Under the pieces are notes generated by a model. The model had not been told where the DNA came from and did no database searches. It was given only the letters and a program-made list of their open reading frames with translations. Shown in pieces: positions 9,017-16,451 of a DNA stretch of 43,053 bases. The position numbers were made by a program, and so were the translations under genes. Source of the DNA: an uncultured Neomegalonema sp. (GTDB lineage: Bacteria; Pseudomonadota; Alphaproteobacteria; Rhodobacterales; Rhodobacteraceae); assembly GCA_937922185.1 (NCBI GenBank), contig CAKZUT010000151.1, positions 1-43,053 on the forward strand, written 5' to 3'. Every line of letters begins with the position of its first letter. The stretch's first letter is position 1.

Positions 9017-9129
9017 CGATACTCTCCTTCTGATCTGTTGAGCCATCAGTACAGCATCGAAAGCGCCGCCTGTCATGCGAAATAATCGTTCGATTTTCGA
9101 TCAATTCACCCTATTTAAGGCGGCCCGTG

Positions 9130-9723
9130 ATGAATGACGCCGTGCCGAAAAAACTCATCGTCGGCGTCAGCGGTGCGTCCGGTGCAGTCTATGCCATCCG
9201 TATGCTTGAGCTTCTGAGGGATATGGGCGTCGAGACCCATCTCGTGGTGTCCAAACCGGGACGACTGACAGTTAATTATGAAACCGGGATGGATTATGCC
9301 GCCCTTGCCGCTCTCGCGACTCACCATTACGGGGCGCAGGATGTCGGAGCGCCGATCAGTTCGGGGTCGTTCAGAACGCTGGGCATGATCGTGGTTCCCT
9401 GCTCTATGCGGACATTATCTGAGGTGGCGACAGGCGTTACCAGCGGCCTGCTGACGCGCGCCGCCGATGTGGTGCTGAAGGAACGTCGGCGTCTGGTGCT
9501 GATGGTGCGTGAAACGCCGCTCCATACCGGTCACCTACGCAGCATGACAGCGGCGAGCGAGATCGGCGCGATCATCTATCCTCCGGTTCCGGCCTTCTAT
9601 TCCGAGCCGAAGTCTCTGGAGGAGATGGTGGATCAGACGGTCGCAAGGGCGCTCGACCTGTTCGACCTCGATGCGCCGATTACGAAACGCTGGGGCGAAG
9701 ACCTGGAAAAGGGACGACGCTGA
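9130..9723 (+). CDS. ubiX: Flavin prenyltransferase UbiX
   Basis: Joins dimethylallyl phosphate to reduced FMN to make prenylated FMN, the cofactor for the UbiD decarboxylase of ubiquinone synthesis. The 197-residue product starts with the flavin-binding VGVSGASGAVYAIR. It keeps ETGMDYAAL, the block IVVPCSMRTLSEVATG and the phosphate-binding ERRRLVLMVRETPLH. These match UbiX/Pad1 proteins closely and the length is normal. Start ATG 9130 has AAGG nine bases upstream; a GTG one codon earlier is equally possible. The following gap holds a leftward small-RNA candidate, so read-through from ubiX would be antisense to it. Confidence 0.95.
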   Translation: MNDAVPKKLIVGVSGASGAVYAIRMLELLRDMGVETHLVVSKPGRLTVNYETGMDYAALAALATHHYGAQDVGAPISSGSFRTLGMIVVPCSMRTLSEVATGVTSGLLTRAADVVLKERRRLVLMVRETPLHTGHLRSMTAASEIGAIIYPPVPAFYSEPKSLEEMVDQTVARALDLFDLDAPITKRWGEDLEKGRR

Positions 9724-9820
9724 GAAACTGCCGCGCCTGTCGGGTTGAGCGGGAGAGCCTTCATCCATCAGGCAGTTTTCGACGCGCTGGATGATCCGAT
9801 GATTGTATAGCCACCATAAC

Positions 9821-9848
9821 AAAAAAAACGCCCGCATGACTGCGGGCG
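9821..9848 (-). terminator. Rho-independent terminator
   Basis: An eight-pair G+C-rich stem (arms 9829-9836 and 9841-9848, loop 9837-9840) is followed on the minus strand by eight consecutive T residues (9821-9828). It is the clearest intrinsic terminator in the window and acts only on leftward transcription, so something to its right on the minus strand must be transcribed. Confidence 0.88.
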
Positions 9849-9985
9849 AAGTCTGGATGGGAAGGCCGGTTGCCACGTATGACAAACATGGCAACCGACT
9901 GTTCCTCGAACAGTGCCGGTCCGTTGGCAGTTCGATGGCGCTTTCGGAGAGAAACACACCAATAACGGGAATAGTCCCGACAGAC
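9821..9985 (-). ncRNA. Candidate structured small RNA
   Basis: On the minus strand about 165 bases form consecutive hairpins and end in a textbook terminator. In transcription order these are CGGGA/TCCCG (9966-9979), CTGTTC/GAACAG (9899-9913), a nine-pair stem with a 13-base loop (arms 9889-9897 and 9867-9875), then the terminator. An extended -10-like TGATACTAT (9992-10000, minus strand) would put the 5' end near 9985. The hairpins and terminator are seen directly; that this is an RNA gene is inferred. It could instead be the 3' untranslated region of the small frame upstream. It resembles no RNA family I can name. Confidence 0.5.
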
Positions 9986-10047
9986 AGCAGAATAGTATCA
10001 GCTTCGTAACCAAATCATTTATGCTGTATCGTCATTAATATGATTAT

Positions 10048-10173
10048 TCAGGAAGGGCCGATACCCGGCGAGCGCCATTCTCGATCAGGCCGGATCATGA
10101 AACGCGCCGGGCGATGCACACCGCGAGCCGCGCCCTTGATGGTACTTTTCGGCTCAAACTGATCGAGGCTCAC
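10048..10173 (-). CDS. Possible small basic protein (41 aa)
   Basis: A short frame opening with GTG 10173 and ending with TGA at 10050-10048. The product would be 41 residues, beginning MSLDQFEPKST and rich in Arg, Pro and Gly, with no membrane segment. Third codon positions are mostly G or C, as in real genes around it. CAGG lies five bases before the GTG, and a perfect AAGGAGGT lies about 18 bases upstream, too far for this start. I do not recognise the sequence. It precedes the candidate small RNA on the same strand and could share its transcript. It could also be chance. Confidence 0.35.
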   Translation of the reverse strand: MSLDQFEPKSTIKGAARGVHRPARFMIRPDREWRSPGIGPS

Positions 10174-10244
10174 TGTAACCTGATTTGCGTACCTCCTTAA
10201 GGATGGTAGCATAGGATCATCCCGATGGATGCGAGGAATGCACG

Positions 10245-10601
10245 ATGCGACACCTGCTTCTGGCTATGGGCTTTGGCCTGGCACCATGGGCCGCCACCGC
10301 CGCTGAACTGCTGATGTTCGATGCCTATGGCTGTATGCATTGCGAATTGTGGAAGGACGATATCGGTGTCTATTACCACAAGACCCGAGAGGGAAAGAGC
10401 GCCCCTTTGAGGATCGTAAGCCTCGATGAAAAACGCCCGGAAGACCTCGACTGGATCGAAGGCGTCCGGTTCTCGCCCACCTTCGTGCTGATCCATAACG
10501 ACCGTGAAATCGGGCGGATCGTCGGTTATCCGGGTGAAGATCTGTTCTGGATGAATATGGAAACCGTCTTCCGCAGACTCGGCAGCCGACAAAGCCCCTG
10601 A
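10245..10601 (+). CDS. Periplasmic thioredoxin-like protein
   Basis: A 118-residue protein with an N-terminal signal peptide (MRHLLLAMGFGLAPWAATAA, probable cleavage after residue 19 or 20) and a thioredoxin fold. The redox motif is CMHC at residues 30-33, followed by the cis-proline region FSPTFVLIHNDREIGRIVGYPGEDLFW. It resembles SoxS/SoxW-type periplasmic thioredoxins of alphaproteobacteria, which reduce other periplasmic proteins. No sox genes are near, so the partner is unknown. ATG 10245 has GAGGA seven bases upstream. It ends three bases before the convergent atp12 gene. Confidence 0.8.
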   Translation: MRHLLLAMGFGLAPWAATAAELLMFDAYGCMHCELWKDDIGVYYHKTREGKSAPLRIVSLDEKRPEDLDWIEGVRFSPTFVLIHNDREIGRIVGYPGEDLFWMNMETVFRRLGSRQSP

Positions 10602-10604
10602 TCG

Positions 10605-11300
10605 CTACCTGCGGCAGAGATCAAGCAACCGTGCCGCGTCCATGAATGCGGCATGTTTGTCTTCCGCCGCCGCCGTGGCGAAGGCATCCTCACCCCATTG
10701 CTCGACCTGCCAGTCGTCATCGACCCGTGACGCTGTCCAGGCTTGCGCGGCTGTCAGATGATGATCGCTGATCGCGAGGGCAATGATGAGCGAGCCGGAA
10801 AAGGCGGTCAGATCATGCAGGGCGGCAAGCGCCGCATCGTCATGCTCGGCAACTGCGGAACGCAGGGAGTGCAGGCTGGCCTCGGGCTGCTCGACGGCCA
10901 TGATGCCGGTCGTCACGACCATGGGAGCGTTCTTCGCCTTTGCCACCCATGTGAGCAGGTCATCCCATGCCGCCGCCTGCCGTGCGACGAGGGTTGCAGG
11001 ATGAGCGGAGCGGTAACACAGCAGATCGCTGGCCCCATAGGCGGCGACCCGATCAACCACGCCTTCGCGGTGATCCGCCACGGTATCAAGGATCGAATTC
11101 ATGTAGCGGGTCATGGGCATGGTCGCGGGATCGACCTTGTCGCCCTGTACACGCCATTCCGCCACGACCGCATCTGCCAGCGCACGAGTGGGGACTGTGA
11201 CGGGGCGCTTGCCCGGCGTCTTGACGGGCCTGCCGCCTAATGTGACCAGAAAGGGCGCGGCATCGCCCTCCACCTGCGCCTCATGCCATGGTTTGCTCAT
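10605..11300 (-). CDS. F1-ATPase assembly chaperone, ATP12 family
   Basis: Chaperone that holds the alpha subunit of F1-ATPase during assembly in the cytoplasm, of a family shared by alphaproteobacteria and mitochondria. The 231 residues fit. The family core is visible as LGGRPVKTPGKRPVTVPTRALADAVVAEW (about residues 21-49), then PMTRYMNSILD and a helical C-terminal half with DLLCYRS and WDDLLTW. ATG 11300 overlaps the phosphatase stop codon by four bases. It is the last gene of the crcB-rluC-phosphatase-atp12 set, an arrangement common in alphaproteobacteria. Confidence 0.92.
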   Translation of the reverse strand: MSKPWHEAQVEGDAAPFLVTLGGRPVKTPGKRPVTVPTRALADAVVAEWRVQGDKVDPATMPMTRYMNSILDTVADHREGVVDRVAAYGASDLLCYRSAHPATLVARQAAAWDDLLTWVAKAKNAPMVVTTGIMAVEQPEASLHSLRSAVAEHDDAALAALHDLTAFSGSLIIALAISDHHLTAAQAWTASRVDDDWQVEQWGEDAFATAAAEDKHAAFMDAARLLDLCRR

Positions 11301-11971
11301 TTCAGCGCCTCCAGCGCCCCGTCCAGCTCGGCGAAATCGTCAATGATCACATGCGCCCCCGCCTCCAGCAACGCCTCGACGGGATGATATCCCCAACTGA
11401 CACCGATAGCCGTGCATCCGTGGGCGCGCGCCATGAGAATATCAAAGGTCGTATCGCCGATCATCGCCGTACGGTCAGCGGCAATGCCGGTCATGCGTTC
11501 GCAGTTTTCCAGCATACCGGGATGAGGCTTGGAAGGTGCATCATCCGCCGTCTGGGTGGCCACAAAAAATTCACGGACCGCGAAGGCGTCCAGAACATGC
11601 TCAAGGCCACGGCGCGCCTTGCCCGTGGCAACGGCCATGAGCGTATCGGGGGTGTTAAGACGCTCCAGCGCAGCCCTTGTACCGGGATAGAGCTTGCCAT
11701 TGGCCTGCGGATGGCTCCGGCGATAGGCCAGCGAAGCGTCACGGAAAGCGCGGTCGAGGGCGGCGAGCGTTTCGGGCGGATGCTCCGGTGCCAGTGCCGC
11801 GACAGCTTGCGGTACCGATAAGCCCACGATTCCGCGCACGGCTTCCGCAGTGGGAATATCGAGCGCGAGGGTGCCGAATGCCTGCTCCATCGCATGTTGG
11901 ATCGCAAAGAGGCTATCGACCAACGTACCGTCGCAGTCGAAGACGAGAAGGCGGGGTTCCGCTGTCGTCAT
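11297..11971 (-). CDS. HAD-family phosphatase (phosphoglycolate phosphatase-like)
   Basis: Haloacid-dehalogenase superfamily hydrolase of 224 residues. Motif I is FDCDGTLVDS near residue 10 with the nucleophilic Asp, motif II is the Thr in AVATGK, and the distal acid motif is GDTTFDILMA near residue 171. The helical cap between motifs I and II is of the Gph/PGP type. Phosphoglycolate or a similar small phosphomonoester is the likely substrate, but specificity is not readable. Four-base overlaps on both sides (with rluC and atp12) point to coupled translation. Confidence 0.88.
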   Translation of the reverse strand: MTTAEPRLLVFDCDGTLVDSLFAIQHAMEQAFGTLALDIPTAEAVRGIVGLSVPQAVAALAPEHPPETLAALDRAFRDASLAYRRSHPQANGKLYPGTRAALERLNTPDTLMAVATGKARRGLEHVLDAFAVREFFVATQTADDAPSKPHPGMLENCERMTGIAADRTAMIGDTTFDILMARAHGCTAIGVSWGYHPVEALLEAGAHVIIDDFAELDGALEALK

Positions 11972-12993
11972 TCCGTCCAGTCCGACAGGTATTCATCATC
12001 ATCCGTGCGCTTCGTATCCCATCCGAACAACTCCCAGCTATGGGCCATGTGCTCAGGCAGGGGCGCGCGCAGGTCGATGGGAGGATGCCCCTTTTCGGGG
12101 TGCGGGATCACGATATGACGCGCATGAAGGTGCATCTTGCGGCTGACCGCCCCGGTCAGACGGCGTTCTGCCTCCTCCGCCGTCGGGCCATATTTTCCGT
12201 CACCGACGATGGGGTGCCCCATGGTCGCGCAATGGACGCGAAGCTGATGTGTACGTCCCGTCACCGGGCGCAGGGTCAGCCATGCGGCGAGTTGCGCGGC
12301 GGTATCCATGGTGGCGTAATCGGTCACGGCCCGCTTGGCATCGGGTTGGTTCGGCAGGTCGGCACGGTCGATGACCGTCATCTTCTCGCCGTGGGAACCG
12401 GGCATTTTCGCCAGAGCGGCCTTGATCGTGCCCTCGCGCGGTTTGGGAACGCCGATCACGGCGGCCCAGTAGGTCTTGCGTGCCGCCTTGGACCGGAACG
12501 CCGCCGTCAGATTACGGGCAGCCAACCCCGTGCGCGCCAGCACCAGCAGGCCGGATGTATCCTTGTCGATCCGATGTACGAGCCTGGGTCTGTCGCCGTT
12601 TCCGGCCAGAGCGGGCAGCAGCCCGTCGATATGACGATGACTCTGCCCCGTACCGCCCTGTACCGGAATGCCCGCCGGTTTGTTCAGCACGATGACATGA
12701 TCATCCTCATACAGCACCATATTGCGGATCAGACGGGTATCGGCCTCTGAAATCGTCGGTTTTCCTCCACGCGTAGGCGCAGCGGGATCGTCGGAAAGGG
12801 GGGGAACCATCACCGTCATCCATTCGGCAAGGCGAAAATTCGATTTCACCTTCCCCCCATCGACCCGGATATCGCCCTTTCGCAGCAGCTTTTCGATCCG
12901 TCCCTGATTGAGCTGCGGATAGCGTTCGCGCAACCAGCGATCCAGCCGCCGCCCGTCATCACCTGCCTCGATGGCGACCATATCGCCCCTCAT
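11968..12993 (-). CDS. rluC: RluA-family 23S rRNA pseudouridine synthase (RluC-like)
   Basis: Converts uridines of 23S rRNA to pseudouridine. The 341-residue protein has an N-terminal S4 RNA-binding domain (RRLDRWLRERYPQLNQGRIEKLLRKGDIRVDG) and a catalytic domain with the signature HRIDKDTSGLLVLART, where the Asp is catalytic. RPVTGRTHQLRVH completes the RluA-family fingerprint. RluC is the best subgroup guess; RluD is possible. ATG 12993 overlaps the crcB stop by four bases. ATG 12981, with GAGGGG just upstream, is a strong alternative start and would give 337 residues. Confidence 0.9.
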   Translation of the reverse strand: MRGDMVAIEAGDDGRRLDRWLRERYPQLNQGRIEKLLRKGDIRVDGGKVKSNFRLAEWMTVMVPPLSDDPAAPTRGGKPTISEADTRLIRNMVLYEDDHVIVLNKPAGIPVQGGTGQSHRHIDGLLPALAGNGDRPRLVHRIDKDTSGLLVLARTGLAARNLTAAFRSKAARKTYWAAVIGVPKPREGTIKAALAKMPGSHGEKMTVIDRADLPNQPDAKRAVTDYATMDTAAQLAAWLTLRPVTGRTHQLRVHCATMGHPIVGDGKYGPTAEEAERRLTGAVSRKMHLHARHIVIPHPEKGHPPIDLRAPLPEHMAHSWELFGWDTKRTDDDEYLSDWTE

Positions 12994-13370
12994 GACAGCA
13001 CCGACCGTGCGAGTGTGATCCCGGCGAACAACGCGCCGACAGAGAGTGCGACGGACAACCCGATATAGGCCGCCGCCGCAGGCATCCTGCCCTGTTCCAT
13101 CAGCAAAAGAGCATCGAGCGAAAAGGCCGAGAAAGTCGTGAAGCCACCGAGAACTCCCGTCATGATGAAGAGGGCCGTGGACGATGGCCCACCCTGCCCT
13201 CGCATCAGGAACCAGGCTGCCGCAATGCCCATCATCAGCGATCCGATGACGTTCACGCTCAAAGTGCCGTAAGGAAACGCCGGACCGAGCGTCCGGGTGG
13301 CCAGATGAACGGCAAAATAGCGGAGCGTGGCTCCGAGAGCGCCTCCGAGCGCGACGAAAAGGACTGTCAT
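12990..13370 (-). CDS. crcB: Fluoride exporter CrcB/FluC
   Basis: Small inner-membrane fluoride channel that works as an antiparallel dimer. The 126-residue product has four hydrophobic helices and the family motifs GGALGATLRY near residue 8, NVIGSLMMG near 41, and GGFTTFSAFSLDAL near 73, which contains the fluoride-lining phenylalanines. ATG 13370 gives the normal family N-terminus; the frame upstream to 13406 lacks conservation. The 46-base space from the DUF2235 gene is too short for a fluoride riboswitch, and I see none. First gene of the coupled set with rluC, phosphatase and atp12. Confidence 0.95.
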   Translation of the reverse strand: MTVLFVALGGALGATLRYFAVHLATRTLGPAFPYGTLSVNVIGSLMMGIAAAWFLMRGQGGPSSTALFIMTGVLGGFTTFSAFSLDALLLMEQGRMPAAAAYIGLSVALSVGALFAGITLARSVLS

Positions 13371-13416
13371 GGGCGGGCTATACCCTGACGCGGGCACCGG
13401 GCGCAATCATGCGATC

Positions 13417-15165
13417 CTATGACGGAATACCGCGCTCGTCGCGTCGCCGAAGCGTATCCCGCGAAACGAAGGGAGCAGGATCGCGTGGCGGCGTCCGATC
13501 TGTGTCAGATTGTTGTTTCGGCAGCCATTCTTTGTACAGGCTGTGTTTATGAAGCGCCTCCGGGCGATATTCAGCCTCACGATCAAAGTACAGAACGCTC
13601 CTGGCGCGCATCCGCCGTTCGATACCTGGATTAAGTTCGACTTCTTCCAGACCGGATCGAACGATGCGCTTATAGAGCCACCTGTTGTACCATTTGCTCA
13701 ATTCATCATGCTGGATCGAAAGGGGATCGGGCCAGAGCTGAAAATACCATTTATCCACCTGCAAGCCGACGCTTCGCGCCTCACGCGCCATCCATTCGAG
13801 CGCGATGTCGGACAGACGCGATTCATCCTCGGGATAGCCGCCACCGATATCGACATGGCATCCCGCAAAGCACATCTCGCGCAGGGTAGCGCCGCTGCGA
13901 TATTCCGCATCGGGTCGAAGGTTCGGATCGGGTGTCTTTTCCTCATCGCCATCGCGACTCTCATGTTCCCAGCGGACAATATTGAACATGTCACGATGCT
14001 CATCCACGGCAATGGCATGTCGCGCATACTGAATACGGCGGCTGAGAAAATAATCCCTGAAGACCATGCGGGTCAGAACGGTCCAGGTTTCCCACCACCG
14101 ATAGATGCGACCGTTCTCACCGTATCGCAACCGACCGGGAAACCGGAAATGGCAGTAAAGAATACGCCCTGCGACGCAGATCCCCGACAGGGACAATGCC
14201 GCCCCGAAAATCAGACGAAAATTGCCGACAAAGCCATTATCGCCACACGTGTTTCGGATGACGTCATTCGGGAAAATACCGGTAACGAAGGCACAGATAC
14301 CGAAAAACGACAGGACCAGCGAGAGCAGAGCGAGCATCACGAGCGCCGCGACACTCAGCGCAACTATCAACTTCCAGTGGAACATGGAGGAAACAGTGTC
14401 GAAGGCACCCACAAAATAGGGCACCGCGTTCGATTCACCTTCCATATGCCCGATAACCCGACCTTTCGGGATATCCTTGAGAAACGCATCCGCCCTGTCC
14501 GTTGCCTTCCGGGGGTCCTCTACCTGTATGCCCGCCGCTTCACTCCCGAACCAGGTTCTGAACCGGGCAGCGAGTATCCGGCGCTGTTCGAGCCTGCCCT
14601 TTTTCTTCGCGATCAGGTATTTGCCAATCCGCGAGCCGTATTGCCCGATCTTGTCCCGCTCGTATTTCGCTATGTCCACCGATGCGGTATGCTGGTAGAC
14701 AGCGATCACACCTTCTTCAGCGATGCGGCGGATTGATTTCTCATCCCGGCGAATGGGTTTACCCCCTTCGCGTGTCGGAACCCCGCAATGGCTCAGAACA
14801 CCGCCGAGCAGGCGAACCGTGTAGGCACCGCGACTGAAACCGAACAGATAAATTCTGTCGCCGGGTCGCCAGTGCCGGATAATGGCCGCATAGCAATCGA
14901 TCAGATTCTCTGTCAGCCCCCAGCCGGTTGCCATACAGATCCAGTTATACAGCCATTGGTAGATTTTTGAGAAAATACCGCTGCCGGGTTTCGCAGTACC
15001 GACACCCGGATCATAGAAGGCGACCTGATCCATCGGATCGACACCCGAGTCCGGGCCGCACCGGCCCGCGCGGTACAGTTTGTAGATATTGCTGCGCCGT
15101 TCGTCGAAGCTGATACCTGAACGTTGTCCGGTTCCATCAGAAAAAATGACTATATTTTTGCCCAT
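13417..15165 (-). CDS. DUF2235 alpha/beta hydrolase with two membrane segments
   Basis: A 582-residue protein of the DUF2235 family, which includes Tle1-type phospholipase effectors and uncharacterised hydrolases. Seen in order: N-terminal IVIFSDGTG, nucleophile elbow GFSRGAYT (Ser111), FVGAFDTVSS near 251, two adjacent hydrophobic helices (about 264-297 and 316-340) inserted after it, and the C-terminal CHVDIGGGY then LSDIALEWM. The catalytic frame looks intact. A membrane anchor is atypical for a secreted effector. No type VI secretion gene, immunity gene or VgrG is nearby. Start ATG 15165 has GGGGGA upstream. The gene and its AT-richer flank interrupt core genes, suggesting insertion. Confidence 0.82.
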   Translation of the reverse strand: MGKNIVIFSDGTGQRSGISFDERRSNIYKLYRAGRCGPDSGVDPMDQVAFYDPGVGTAKPGSGIFSKIYQWLYNWICMATGWGLTENLIDCYAAIIRHWRPGDRIYLFGFSRGAYTVRLLGGVLSHCGVPTREGGKPIRRDEKSIRRIAEEGVIAVYQHTASVDIAKYERDKIGQYGSRIGKYLIAKKKGRLEQRRILAARFRTWFGSEAAGIQVEDPRKATDRADAFLKDIPKGRVIGHMEGESNAVPYFVGAFDTVSSMFHWKLIVALSVAALVMLALLSLVLSFFGICAFVTGIFPNDVIRNTCGDNGFVGNFRLIFGAALSLSGICVAGRILYCHFRFPGRLRYGENGRIYRWWETWTVLTRMVFRDYFLSRRIQYARHAIAVDEHRDMFNIVRWEHESRDGDEEKTPDPNLRPDAEYRSGATLREMCFAGCHVDIGGGYPEDESRLSDIALEWMAREARSVGLQVDKWYFQLWPDPLSIQHDELSKWYNRWLYKRIVRSGLEEVELNPGIERRMRARSVLYFDREAEYRPEALHKHSLYKEWLPKQQSDTDRTPPRDPAPFVSRDTLRRRDERGIPS

Positions 15166-15175
15166 TGAAAATCCC

Positions 15176-15202
15176 CCGAACAAGAGATTATGCCCTGTTC
15201 GG
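15176..15202. promoter_or_regulatory. Inverted repeat upstream of the DUF2235 gene
   Basis: Arms CCGAACA (15176-15182) and TGTTCGG (15196-15202) are perfectly complementary across 13 bases. The spacer contains CATAAT on the minus strand (15187-15192), a good -10 element, with TTGAAG 15 bases further upstream as a weak -35. A dyad over a -10 element suggests a repressor operator, or a 5' leader hairpin ending near the ribosome site. Confidence 0.35.
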
Positions 15203-15512
15203 AAACACTTCAAGTTGCAAGCCGGAGGCAGTACGACAATGCTGCGTTAAGAGTTCAATGATAGTCAGGCATGACGCGAAGACGGAGTCCGAATATTTTA
15301 CAGATAAAGGATGCTGATAGAGATGGAAAAAGTATGCGGCATTCTCGTTTTCCTGGCAGTCTACCAGCTTTCTGGGATGCTGCATTACCATGATGCACCT
15401 ATCATGCAGCCCTGGCAGATGCGATCCGCCTGTAACACAGCAAGTCAGGCTATCGGTTTCGGAAATCTCTGCTGAGGTTTTCAGATAAGGTCGATCAGTC
15501 TATCAGAGGGGC
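15203..15512. other. Intergenic region between the DUF2235 gene and miaA
   Basis: About 310 bases of lower G+C than the flanking genes, lying between divergent genes, so it must hold the miaA promoter and probably that of the DUF2235 gene. I see no RNA gene. A rightward 50-codon frame at 15323-15475 (MEKVCGILVFLAVYQLSG...) is hydrophobic at its start but has only a distant AGGA; I do not call it a gene. Confidence 0.5.
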
Positions 15513-16451
15513 ATGTCTGCACCCGCCTCACGCCCTATTCTGATCGCCGGACCCACCGCATCGGGGAAATCCGCCTTGGCAGTGTCCGTTGCCATGCGGC
15601 TTGGCGGTTGGGTGATCAATGCGGATTCGATGCAGGTCTATTCGGGTTGGCACCTGCTGACGGCCCGGCCCGATCCAGCCGATGAGGCCCTCGCGGACCA
15701 TCGGCTTTACGGAACCGTCGATCCGGGCTTTCGCTATTCGGCAGGCCAATGGCTGCGTGATATCACAACGGTTCTCGCCGAGGCAAAAGAGGCCGGAGCG
15801 GTTCCTGTCATCGTCGGCGGGACAGGACTGTATTTCACGGCGCTCACACAGGGATTGTCGCCCGTTCCTGCAATCCCCGAGGCAATCCGCGATGCCGCCG
15901 AGGCCCGACTGGCCGCGCGGGGAGCGGATGCGTTCAGGCGCGATCTGCTGGTTTTTGATCCATCAGCCGCATCACTCGATATCGAGAACCCCCGCCGGAT
16001 GATCCGTGCCTGGGAAGTGATGGAGGCCACCGGGCGCTCCATTACCGACTGGGCGCGGGAGACAGCACTGCCGCTGTTATCGCTCGATCGGGCCATGCCA
16101 CTCGTGATTGACGCAGAACGCGACAGTCTGAACGCTCGGATTGAAGGGCGGTTTGATCGCATGATCGGTGACGGCGTGATGGACGAGGTGGCGGCCATGG
16201 CGGCACGCGATCTGAACCCTGCGCTTCCGGCCATGAAGGCGGTCGGCGCACCACCGCTCATGGCCTGTCTGCATGGCGACCTCACACTGGAGCAGGCCGT
16301 CACCCAGGCGAAGACCGATACCCGCCGATATGCCAAGCGTCAGCGCACATGGCTGCGTAACCGGATGGCGGACTGGCATCGTATCCCCATGAATGCCTCC
16401 GTTGAGGACGTTCTTGCGGCGATCCCTTATTTCACGGCGGAGAGCGCGTAG
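15513..16451 (+). CDS. miaA: tRNA dimethylallyltransferase
   Basis: Transfers a dimethylallyl group to A37 of tRNAs that read UNN codons. The 312-residue product carries the P-loop GPTASGKSALA, DSMQVYSGWHLLTARP (the catalytic Asp region), IVGGTGLYFTALTQG and IENPRRMIRAWEV. It has the C-terminal tRNA-binding QAKTDTRRYAKRQRTWLRNR. Length and motifs are normal. AGAGGGG lies just before ATG 15513. Its last 25 bases overlap the end of the convergent hflX gene, so no terminator separates the two and each transcript must run some way into the other. Confidence 0.96.
   Translation: MSAPASRPILIAGPTASGKSALAVSVAMRLGGWVINADSMQVYSGWHLLTARPDPADEALADHRLYGTVDPGFRYSAGQWLRDITTVLAEAKEAGAVPVIVGGTGLYFTALTQGLSPVPAIPEAIRDAAEARLAARGADAFRRDLLVFDPSAASLDIENPRRMIRAWEVMEATGRSITDWARETALPLLSLDRAMPLVIDAERDSLNARIEGRFDRMIGDGVMDEVAAMAARDLNPALPAMKAVGAPPLMACLHGDLTLEQAVTQAKTDTRRYAKRQRTWLRNRMADWHRIPMNASVEDVLAAIPYFTAESA

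Larger units (their letters stand above)
9724..10244. other. 521-base intergenic region between ubiX and the thioredoxin-like gene
   Basis: No standard protein gene is visible. From left to right it holds a long-range inverted repeat (AAACTGCC at 9725-9732 with GGCAGTTT at 9771-9778, then TT) that could end the ubiX transcript, a strong leftward terminator at 9821-9848, three more hairpins to 9979, an A+T-rich stretch around 9990-10050, and a possible 41-codon leftward gene. The last 70 bases lead into the thioredoxin-like gene. Confidence 0.6.

Noticed and set aside
9768-10013. An 81-codon minus-strand frame with a hydrophobic start, and a 68-codon plus-strand frame (9803-10009), over the small-RNA candidate
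   Set aside because: Both start with TTG and have no ribosome site. The minus frame runs through the terminator stem and its T-tract, which is not expected of a gene.
13371-13416. Fluoride riboswitch upstream of crcB
   Set aside because: Only 46 bases separate crcB from the upstream gene and the motif is not present.
13510-14736. A 408-codon plus-strand frame opposite the DUF2235 gene
   Set aside because: The minus-strand gene has clear catalytic motifs across its whole length; this frame has none.
15188-15391. A 67-codon minus-strand frame upstream of the DUF2235 gene
   Set aside because: No ribosome site, no recognisable pattern, and it overlaps the probable promoter and dyad of the DUF2235 gene.
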